The notes under the pieces: model-generated
Seen by the model: only the letters and a program-made list of their open reading frames with translations
Told to the model about the DNA's origin: nothing
The model's database searches: none
Assembly: GCA_946482355.1 (NCBI GenBank)
Contig: CAMLRE010000176.1
Span: 1-5,392 of the forward strand
DNA: 5,392 nt
From: an uncultured Bdellovibrio sp.
GTDB taxonomy: Bacteria; Bdellovibrionota; Bdellovibrionia; Bdellovibrionales; Bdellovibrionaceae
Direction: 5' to 3'
Position numbers and translations under genes: made by a program
Part shown: positions 1-5,392 of the stretch, piece by piece
Position numbering within the stretch: position 1 is the stretch's first letter
Layout: the number at the start of each line of letters is the position of its first letter

Positions 1-216
1 GTTAAAATTAAGTTCACCGTGAATATCTTTTATAAGTTGCGAAAGATCTTCTTGCGTAAACGATTTCTGCAACAAGGCCGGGTATTTTTTCGTTAAAGGT
101 GTAATAATATCCGGTGGCCAATCTTTAAGATTAAACGCCGGATACGTCGTCTGCGCGAGCGCAGGGCTTGCGATTACAAAGAATAATAAAGAGCATAGTA
201 AGTTTTTAACTTTCAC
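1..216 (-). CDS. Exported protein, N-terminal part; probable TamA/BamA-family (Omp85) outer-membrane protein
   Basis: Only the first 72 codons are in the window; the gene runs off the low-coordinate edge. Translation from GTG gives a clear Sec signal peptide: basic start (MKVKN), hydrophobic core (LLCSLLFFVIASP) and an ALA|Q signal peptidase I site after residue 21. The one Cys lies inside the hydrophobic core and is not in a lipobox, so this is not a lipoprotein. The mature start is aromatic- and proline-rich, followed at about residues 52-72 by FTQEDLSQLIKDIHGELNFN, which looks like the first helix of a POTRA domain. The start overlaps the tamB stop by one base (TAGTG), with an AAGGA ribosome site 9 bases upstream. 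In many diderms tamB is followed or preceded by an Omp85 barrel gene (tamA). Signal peptide and start are seen directly; the Omp85 assignment is inferred from context plus the POTRA-like stretch, and another periplasmic or outer-membrane protein is possible. Confidence 0.62.
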   Translation of the reverse strand, partial: MKVKNLLCSLLFFVIASPALAQTTYPAFNLKDWPPDIITPLTKKYPALLQKSFTQEDLSQLIKDIHGELNFN

Positions 217-3200
217 TATTTAAATTCCTTTTTATACTCAAGATCAATCCCGTAGTTACCTGTATCGTTTTCATTATTTTGAATAATGCCTGATTCGTTC
301 GTATCTGTCTGATTTTGATAGTTCAAGTTCAGTGAATAATCCGGATGAAACAGCCATTGTAATTTTACTTCATTACTTTGTTGCGATCCAGTCAACGGTC
401 TAGAGTATGAAGCGTTCACTTTTTTGCTTAGCTTTTTGCTCACAACAACTTTAGGAACAGCGATATTTTTCGTTGAATCCACAGAAGGTGCAATTTGCAC
501 GTTTAAGCCCAGTTTTTCTTGAATCTGCTTATTGAATTTAGACTGATTCGTAATTGTCGCCAGAACCTCGATACCGGTTTGTTTTTGCTGGGTATCTGAA
601 GTTAGGTTTTGATCTTGATTTGAAGACGTAAAACCTAAAGCTAATAACGAGAAAATATCATTTTCGCTTAAAGGTGGTTGTGATGTTGGCTTAATCGCCA
701 GTGTTTTAGCCTGTCCTGAAATCAGTAGGTTAATATCGTAATCGCTTACGCGAGAGCTCGCGTTCATAAAAATTTCGGGATTAATATCGGCCGATTTTTG
801 ATCGCCCGGGTTAAAGATGACAAAACCTGTTTGAATATCAAAAGGTTTATCTTTAAAGAATAATTTAGACCCCGGAACGATATCAACACGGCCTGTGATA
901 ATCGGAATCTCTGGTGAACCGGTAATACGTAATTCACCAGTCGCTGTTCCTTCAAGGATCGAATTTTTAATAATAATGCCTTTAGGAAATTTTGGGTTTA
1001 CATCAAGTAACAAGGTCGGACTTTGCTGGTTTAACTGCTGCGGCGGAAGGTAACGGCTCGGAGCCAGTGTTAACTTCATATCATCAGCGCCACCGGTGAA
1101 TTCTTTTGTGACTAAGCCTTGATCGATGTTGTAATCAATCTTAAGCGTGTATGGCATCCAATTGCCCGAGATTTTAACTTTAACTTGGCCTGACGTCTGC
1201 ATCTGCGGCGGAAACTCTAAATCAACGTGCGTGCTTTCAGCCTGAATATTAACATCAATATTTTGCGAGCCTAAGAAATTCACATAACCATAACCTGTTA
1301 CAGGTGATTGGTTTAGCTGGGCATTCGCGCTTGAAATGATAAGTTTACTTTGAGAAAAATCTAAAATCGCATTGATCTCTTTAATCGGGTACGGAAAACC
1401 TTTTAACTGCACGAGACCGTTTTTAAGTGATCCATCGCCGGCTAATGAAAGTTTGCTCGCATTTAAGTTAACACCGAAATCAAACTCAAGCTGACCGTTT
1501 AAATTTTCTAAAGCCGGAACTAAAAACTGAAAAGGGCGCGCTAATAATTTACCGTTAAAATTAATCACCTGGCCATGCTGAGTAACATCAAGGCTTTGAT
1601 CGGTACCACGCAGGCTGATCGGCGAAAGTGATTTTAAACCGGAATTAAAAATGATCTCGCTTGGTTTTTGTAATTTTAATGTTTGATTACTTCTAGCCAG
1701 TAAAAAGTTATTTAACTTTACTGAACCTTTTAAGCGTGACAGATCCATTTGTGGCGCGCGCAAATCAACTTCAGCTGTAAGCAAGGCTGTGGTATCTACC
1801 GCCGGTGGTGGAATTTTGATAAGCGGTAAGAAATTAAGCGGATTTAAATCACGTAATTGCGCTTTAAATAAAAACTCATATTTTTCATTAAACGGAATTT
1901 GCACAGCAGCTTGCGCCTGGCGGCCAAAGACCTGACCGTTAAAGCTTAAGAAGTTTCGGCTAATTACAAAATCACCTTGGCTTGATAGAAGGGATTGGCC
2001 TTCGATTGTAAAATCACGAAGTGAGGCCTGGCCTTGCACCTGAATTTTATCAATCGTATCAACAACTTTACCAGTGACCGCTAATAACCCCGTTGATTTT
2101 GGTAATAGTCTGATAAAGTGATCAACTTCTTCAGCGCGTAAGTTCTGTGAACCAATATCTAAATTAAAGCGGGGTTCTGAATTTTGTGTATTGATATGAC
2201 CACCAACATTAACCTGGCCCGAAGGTTTAGTTAAAATCACGCGGTCAAAATTAACTTTATCACCATTAGCAGTAAGGTTTGCCGTTAACTGGTTAAATGA
2301 TTCATCAGCAATAGCACCGCGGTTTAATTCGGCATTTAAGTGATATTTCATTTTCCAGAAATCAAAAGGGCCAGAAAAAGTCATTTCACCTTTTCCTAAA
2401 CCAGTTAAGGTAAATGGCAGGTAAAAACGGTCTTTTAAGATAGAAATAACACTTTTACCGTAAAGGCGCGGAAGTCTAACTTCACCTTTAAGGCTTGAAT
2501 TTTTAAAGTTTAAAGCTAAATCTCCGCTATATAAACTTTGTTCCATTTCGCCGCCGATGTTTTTTAAAAACATTTCGCCGTCTTTGTAGCTTAAATCTGC
2601 CGTAATATTACCTAAGTGAAATTTATCAATCTCAAAGTTTTTACCGTTTAATTTAGCGTTGATAATGCCGTACGAAGCGTTACCTGAAGTGGTCAGTTCT
2701 CCTGAGATTAAACCTTTCATGTTTAAATTAGCCAGATTATCAATGTGGCCTAATTCAAAACCATTTGATTTAAACTTCATATCAAAGCCGTTTTCAAAGT
2801 CGACTTTACCAGCTCCAGTGAAATCAGATGTATTAAGCTTAGCTTGCGTATCGAAGGTAACGCCTTTTGTATCTAAGTTTACTTTAGCGTTTAACAGGGC
2901 TTTTTTTACCTGAACAATATAGTTTTTATTTTTAATATCTGATTTAACCCAGACATTTTCAGCGATGATTTTTGAATCACAGTGAACTTCAAGAGGTAAA
3001 AACTGGCCGTTACAATTTCCAAGAACTGAAGCGTCTAAATCTGCCGGAATATTTTTTTGTTCTAATGAGCCGAAAAGTTTTTGTAAGTTAAACTGGCTCA
3101 CTTGAACTTTACTTTTAAATTTGTAAGGTTTTTCTTGGGCGAATTCAAAACCAGAAAGGCTGGCAAGACCTGACGGGTGGTTTAACTGAATTTGGTCAAA

Positions 3201-4199
3201 AGCCACAGAATTGTTTTTTAAGTTCATTTTAATGTTCGCATTACCGAACTTGATAAAATCAAACTGTAAGTTTTCTGTTTGTAAAGAAACGTTGCCTGAG
3301 TTTTGCGTAAAGCCCACACCTTTAACTTCGCCGGTGAATTTAAGCTGACCTAAAATCTGCGGTAAGCGTTTATTTGAAACATCAAAGAAATAATAAAATG
3401 GTTTTAAGTTTTCAAAAATCAATGAGCCGTTAGTTTTTACGCTAAATTCAGGTTTAATCAGGGCGTATTTAAAATTATTTAAAACACCACTTGTTGTCAC
3501 CGCTGAATTTTCAACCCGTGCTGTGAGCTTATAAATTTCTAACTTGTTTTCTGATAATTCAGCCTGGCCACCTACGCGAACAGAAGCGCCGGTGATTTTA
3601 GAAATATTTTTAGTAATCAGTTCATGTTCTGAATCGGTGATCGAAGCTAAAAGGCTTTTTTTATGATTAGCGACCGTTAAAAGATCGATATTTGATCTAA
3701 GCTTTGCTTTTTGGCTTTGAATATCAAACATTAAGAGCGTGTCGTCGATCACGATTTTTTCTAATGGAATTTTGGGTAACCATTTAAATAATGGCTTTAA
3801 ATCAATTTCTTTATTATCGCTTTTAGGTGTTAGATTTAAAATCGTTTCGTTTAAATTAATTTTGGCATCGTCAAAACGAAGATATGAAATATTTAACTGA
3901 CCGATCATTAAATTAAACGGATCAATCTGTACGCGCACGCGCGGAACTGTCACAGTGTTGCTGACATCTTTATTTAATGTGACGCTCACGTCATGGGCGT
4001 AGGCCTGAAGTTTAATTAAAGAAAAATCAATATGGCCCACATCAATATGAACCATGTCTTGCATTTTATTGACCCGTGGAATTTGGTCTTTTGCGGTTTT
4101 TAAGACCCACGGTTTAATCGTGGTCACCCATAAAACGCCTAAAAGAATTAATGAAATAGCCGGCGTTAAAGCCAGGCTAACTTTGGTGGATTTCTTCAC
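216..4199 (-). CDS. tamB: TamB-family translocation/assembly module protein (DUF490, AsmA-like bridge protein)
   Basis: Very large inner-membrane-anchored periplasmic protein, 1327 aa from the chosen GTG, close to the usual TamB length of about 1,250-1,500 aa. Residues 2-6 are basic (KKSTK) and 7-28 form one hydrophobic segment, giving an N-terminal anchor with the rest in the periplasm. Residues about 50-116 resemble the AsmA/TamB N-terminus (VGHIDFSL, later VRVQIDPFNL). The middle is long alternating beta-strand sequence with G-x-x-x-x-G turns, as expected for the lipid-binding beta-taco groove. The C-terminal TamB (DUF490) domain is recognisable by ITGSPEIPIITGRVDIVPG from 1092, then FDIQTGFVIFNP, SRVSDYDINLLISG and PPLSENDIFSLLALG (1175-1189). 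A Gln/Asn/Ser-rich linker (about 1190-1209) and terminal beta strands ending YGIDLEYKKEF follow. TamB works with an Omp85 barrel in outer-membrane assembly and, like YhdP/YdbH, in phospholipid transport. Start: GTG at 4199 gives a 4-base GTGA overlap with the upstream stop and a GGAG 8 bases before it; GTG at 4208 (three residues longer) has no well-spaced site. Only two Cys are present, at 396 and 407. Confidence 0.93.
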   Translation of the reverse strand: MKKSTKVSLALTPAISLILLGVLWVTTIKPWVLKTAKDQIPRVNKMQDMVHIDVGHIDFSLIKLQAYAHDVSVTLNKDVSNTVTVPRVRVQIDPFNLMIGQLNISYLRFDDAKINLNETILNLTPKSDNKEIDLKPLFKWLPKIPLEKIVIDDTLLMFDIQSQKAKLRSNIDLLTVANHKKSLLASITDSEHELITKNISKITGASVRVGGQAELSENKLEIYKLTARVENSAVTTSGVLNNFKYALIKPEFSVKTNGSLIFENLKPFYYFFDVSNKRLPQILGQLKFTGEVKGVGFTQNSGNVSLQTENLQFDFIKFGNANIKMNLKNNSVAFDQIQLNHPSGLASLSGFEFAQEKPYKFKSKVQVSQFNLQKLFGSLEQKNIPADLDASVLGNCNGQFLPLEVHCDSKIIAENVWVKSDIKNKNYIVQVKKALLNAKVNLDTKGVTFDTQAKLNTSDFTGAGKVDFENGFDMKFKSNGFELGHIDNLANLNMKGLISGELTTSGNASYGIINAKLNGKNFEIDKFHLGNITADLSYKDGEMFLKNIGGEMEQSLYSGDLALNFKNSSLKGEVRLPRLYGKSVISILKDRFYLPFTLTGLGKGEMTFSGPFDFWKMKYHLNAELNRGAIADESFNQLTANLTANGDKVNFDRVILTKPSGQVNVGGHINTQNSEPRFNLDIGSQNLRAEEVDHFIRLLPKSTGLLAVTGKVVDTIDKIQVQGQASLRDFTIEGQSLLSSQGDFVISRNFLSFNGQVFGRQAQAAVQIPFNEKYEFLFKAQLRDLNPLNFLPLIKIPPPAVDTTALLTAEVDLRAPQMDLSRLKGSVKLNNFLLARSNQTLKLQKPSEIIFNSGLKSLSPISLRGTDQSLDVTQHGQVINFNGKLLARPFQFLVPALENLNGQLEFDFGVNLNASKLSLAGDGSLKNGLVQLKGFPYPIKEINAILDFSQSKLIISSANAQLNQSPVTGYGYVNFLGSQNIDVNIQAESTHVDLEFPPQMQTSGQVKVKISGNWMPYTLKIDYNIDQGLVTKEFTGGADDMKLTLAPSRYLPPQQLNQQSPTLLLDVNPKFPKGIIIKNSILEGTATGELRITGSPEIPIITGRVDIVPGSKLFFKDKPFDIQTGFVIFNPGDQKSADINPEIFMNASSRVSDYDINLLISGQAKTLAIKPTSQPPLSENDIFSLLALGFTSSNQDQNLTSDTQQKQTGIEVLATITNQSKFNKQIQEKLGLNVQIAPSVDSTKNIAVPKVVVSKKLSKKVNASYSRPLTGSQQSNEVKLQWLFHPDYSLNLNYQNQTDTNESGIIQNNENDTGNYGIDLEYKKEFK
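226..230 (-). promoter_or_regulatory. Ribosome binding site for the exported protein (inside tamB 3' end)
   Basis: AAGGA on the minus strand ends 9 bases before the GTG at 216-214. It lies within the last codons of tamB, and the GTG shares its first G with the tamB TAG stop. This supports GTG as the true start and suggests that ribosomes finishing tamB re-initiate here. Confidence 0.6.
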
Positions 4200-5260
4200 G
4201 ATTTCCACTCCACTAACAAGGCTTCAGCAGAACGATAGTACGGAACAATTTGCAAGATACTTTCCATTAAACGAATGGCTAAGTCTTTTTTACCAAGACC
4301 GTGATAAGCGATCGCTTTTAAGTAAGTAGCTCCAAACGGAGTTTCAGTGCTATTAGTTTCTTTAGCTTCTAAGTATTCAACCAAGTGAATAAGTTCTAAA
4401 TATTTGCCGGCTTCAAGTAAAGCTTCGGCACGCAGCCAATCTCTGGCTGATGTTTCTGGGGCTTTTTCTAAAACTTTTAAGCAGGCTTCGAAAAGTTCAA
4501 ATTGAAAAGCTAAAATCGCTAAGTTGTAAAGCTGATCGGGCTGGTTATGTGATAAGTCATCAGCGATTTTTAAAATGTTATCATGCATGTCTTTTAAAAA
4601 CTCTTCACTGGTATTGGCTTTATCAATACTAGTTTTTGGCTTTGCAATAACACGCTTTGAAATAACTCGCTCTAAGATATCATCGGCTTTTTTCTCAAGG
4701 TGGGCTTGTTTTAATAATCCGATTTCTAAATCTTGCGGGTAAAGTTTAGTTAACTGTTGAAGAACCGCTTCTTCTTGTTCTTGTAATTGCGCCGTACGGT
4801 AGTGATTAAGTTGTTCAATCAAACGTGTTTTTTGGCGTAAGCGTTCTTCGGTGTAATTTTTTTGAATCTCTTTAAGTTCTTTAGCAACTTGCACAGAGAA
4901 AGTTTTAACAAAGGGTTGCTGTAAAGCTGTCGATTCAAAAGGCTGTTTGTCGATGATTTCTTCGCAGACATTCATCGCACGATCGGTCACGGGTTTATGT
5001 TGTTTTGTTAAAGCTTCGATTAAAAAGCCTACCGGAAATGAACCGATTTTTCCGCGCTGAACACATTTGACGTAAAGTTTTTTTAATAAATCAAAGCGTC
5101 CGCAGGTGATCAAGAAATGCGAAAGCCCTTCAATCTCTGAAGGGCTTAGGACTTCCATTTTTTCGTATTTTGCGACTAGTTCGCGGCTGACATACTCGGT
5201 CGAGGTGCCTTCTTGAAAGTAATTGTGAATTTCAATTTCTAGGCTGTTCGTTCCTGCCAA
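4196..5260 (-). CDS. Cytoplasmic TPR/helical-repeat protein of unknown function
   Basis: A 354-aa, almost wholly alpha-helical protein with no signal peptide or membrane segment, hence probably cytoplasmic. The N-terminal part (about 1-115) is helical and includes GLSHFLITCGRFDLLKKLYV, which reads like a degenerate helical repeat. Residues about 123-200 are strongly charged (KELKEIQKNYTEERLRQKTR, then QLQEQEEAVLQQLTKLYPQD) and likely form a long helix or coiled coil leading into a TPR-like hairpin. A Lys/Ser/Thr-rich linker (about 201-220) separates the C-terminal TPR array. There, YNLAILAFQFELFEACLKVL (245-264), WLRAEALLEAGKYLELIHLV (275-294) and YLKAIAYHGLGKKDLAIRLM (313-332) each show the TPR spacing of small and aromatic residues; the last is followed by a P at 340, as at TPR ends. 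TPRs mediate protein-protein contacts; no catalytic motif is visible. Start is TTG with AGGG 7 bases upstream; no ATG or GTG lies in frame between it and an upstream TAA. The stop overlaps the tamB start, so this is probably a translationally coupled partner of the TamB module. Its function is not known from the sequence. Confidence 0.85.
   Translation of the reverse strand: MAGTNSLEIEIHNYFQEGTSTEYVSRELVAKYEKMEVLSPSEIEGLSHFLITCGRFDLLKKLYVKCVQRGKIGSFPVGFLIEALTKQHKPVTDRAMNVCEEIIDKQPFESTALQQPFVKTFSVQVAKELKEIQKNYTEERLRQKTRLIEQLNHYRTAQLQEQEEAVLQQLTKLYPQDLEIGLLKQAHLEKKADDILERVISKRVIAKPKTSIDKANTSEEFLKDMHDNILKIADDLSHNQPDQLYNLAILAFQFELFEACLKVLEKAPETSARDWLRAEALLEAGKYLELIHLVEYLEAKETNSTETPFGATYLKAIAYHGLGKKDLAIRLMESILQIVPYYRSAEALLVEWKS
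4208..4211 (-). promoter_or_regulatory. Ribosome binding site deciding the tamB start
   Basis: GGAG on the minus strand, 8 bases before the GTG at 4199-4197, lies inside the last codons of the TPR gene. Its spacing suits the 4199 start. It directly abuts and overlaps the alternative GTG at 4208-4206, so it cannot serve that codon. Confidence 0.55.
5123..5147 (-). repeat. Perfect inverted repeat inside the TPR gene
   Basis: Ten-base arms AAGCCCTTCA and TGAAGGGCTT flank a five-base loop, with no mismatch. Both arms are coding (the residues LSPSEIEGLS, about 38-47). In the mRNA this would fold as a stem with five G-C pairs, roughly 115-140 bases after the TTG start, followed by a short T run (TTTCG after the stem begins at the last arm bases). 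It resembles an intrinsic terminator stem but lacks a long U tract. Confidence 0.6.
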
Positions 5261-5265
5261 AACCG

Positions 5266-5271
5266 TTCCCT
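5266..5271 (-). promoter_or_regulatory. Ribosome binding site supporting the TTG start of the TPR gene
   Basis: AGGGAA on the minus strand ends 5 bases before the TTG at 5260-5258 (7 bases from AGGG). The next in-frame ATG is at codon 35, within conserved-looking helical sequence, and I see no comparable site near it, so TTG is the best-supported start. Confidence 0.55.
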
Positions 5272-5280
5272 GTCTTGCAA

Positions 5281-5303
5281 AATTAGCTAATCGTTAGCTA
5301 ATT
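5281..5303 (-). repeat. Perfect AT-rich inverted repeat between efp and the TPR gene; possible weak terminator or operator
   Basis: Ten-base arms AATTAGCTAA and TTAGCTAATT surround a three-base spacer (CGA on the minus strand). The core TTAGCTAA is itself a palindrome, so the site is also a direct repeat of two 8-bp palindromes 11 bp apart. On the minus strand the second arm runs into TTTT before GCAAG, a short U tract. The upstream arm starts inside the efp TAA stop codon. Only two G-C pairs per stem make it a weak terminator, so read-through into the TPR gene is likely. The doubled palindrome at about one helical turn also suits a dimeric regulator. The 41-base gap holds no promoter I can support. 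Confidence 0.5.
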
Positions 5304-5392
5304 ACTTTTGGCTCACGCGCTCTACGTAAGCGTCTTCTGTAGAATCAATTCTTAAGATGTCGCCTTCATTGATATGAAGAGGAACGTTAACA
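5302..5392 (-). CDS. efp: Elongation factor P, C-terminal end
   Basis: The last 29 codons and the stop are in the window; the gene enters from the high-coordinate edge. The reading VNVPLHINEGDILRID, then AYVERVSQK, matches the end of EF-P domain III (OB fold), whose family form is VPLFINEGDxIKVDTRTGEYVxRV. EF-P binds the ribosome between the P and E sites and relieves stalling at consecutive prolines. The N-terminal KOW-like domain with the modified Lys or Arg is outside the window, so the modification type cannot be told. The usual TRTGEY turn is replaced by STEDAY. The TAA stop is embedded in the inverted repeat that follows, 41 bases before the TPR start on the same strand. The assignment rests on a short fragment with a distinctive motif; the related YeiP cannot be strictly excluded. 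Confidence 0.85.
   Translation of the reverse strand, partial: VNVPLHINEGDILRIDSTEDAYVERVSQK

Noticed and set aside
151..164. CTGCGC/GCGCAG inverted repeat in the signal-peptide codons of the exported gene
   Set aside because: Six-base arms with a 2-base loop come from Ala-Leu-Ala-Gln codons at the cleavage site; likely chance.
748..763. GC-rich 7-base inverted repeat with a 2-base loop (ACGCGAG / CTCGCGT)
   Set aside because: The loop is too short for a stable RNA hairpin and the site is inside the conserved SRVSDYD coding motif, so codon choice explains it.
764..955. 63-codon open frame on the minus strand within tamB
   Set aside because: It lies wholly inside the well-supported TamB C-terminal domain in another frame, has no family resemblance, and its start shows no convincing ribosome site.
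2659..2913. 84-codon plus-strand open frame opposite tamB
   Set aside because: Antisense shadow of the tamB frame, with low-complexity composition mirroring tamB codons and no domain or context support.
2226..3180. Repeated PSG-containing segments in TamB (HPSGLASLSG and KPSGQVNVGG)
   Set aside because: Similar strand-turn motifs recur throughout AsmA/TamB beta-taco proteins, so this reflects the fold and is not a recent duplication at the DNA level.
3928..3943. 16-base alternating purine-pyrimidine run (possible Z-DNA)
   Set aside because: It encodes PRVRV in tamB with ordinary Arg and Val codons, and similar strand motifs are expected in this protein. Too short to argue for a structural role.
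4054..4329. 91-codon plus-strand open frame across the TPR/tamB junction
   Set aside because: It is antisense to two real, overlapping genes. The sequence looks like no protein family and no promoter or ribosome site is evident.
4450..4632. 60-codon plus-strand open frame opposite the TPR gene
   Set aside because: Leucine-rich reading produced by the complement of Lys/Glu-rich helix codons; no independent support.

Overview
The window holds one tightly packed minus-strand gene series, read here from high to low coordinates: the 3' end of an elongation factor P gene (5302-5392), a cytoplasmic TPR/helical-repeat protein (4196-5260), a very large TamB-family envelope protein (216-4199) and the 5' end of an exported protein that is probably the partner outer-membrane barrel of the BamA/TamA (Omp85) family (1-216). 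No complete gene is supported on the plus strand. I see no RNA gene, CRISPR array, insertion sequence or integration scar, and no gene-free stretch longer than 41 bases.

The organism is a diderm (Gram-negative) bacterium, because TamB and a signal-peptide-bearing Omp85-like partner only make sense with an outer membrane. The DNA is AT-rich (about 40% G+C by eye) and the proteins are rich in Lys, Asn and Gln. My guess is a Bdellovibrio/Bacteriovorax-like lineage, but this rests on general impression and needs a search.

The junctions are the clearest regulatory feature. The TPR stop overlaps the tamB start by 4 bases (GTGA), and the tamB stop overlaps the next start by 1 base (TAGTG). Each start has a Shine-Dalgarno-like sequence inside the preceding gene, so the three proteins are probably made from one mRNA with translational coupling. 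All three use non-ATG starts (TTG, GTG, GTG). Only 41 bases separate efp from the TPR gene, and they contain a perfect AT-rich inverted repeat that begins inside the efp stop codon. It may be a weak terminator, an attenuator or an operator.

TamB spans the periplasm from an inner-membrane anchor and, with an Omp85 partner, is linked to outer-membrane biogenesis or lipid transport. The TPR protein has no export signal and would stay in the cytoplasm, so its coupling to tamB is the most open question here. I do not see a wholly new system. The best leads are this TPR-TamB-Omp85 module, two perfect hairpins (one between genes, one inside the TPR gene) and a lone cysteine pair in TamB.
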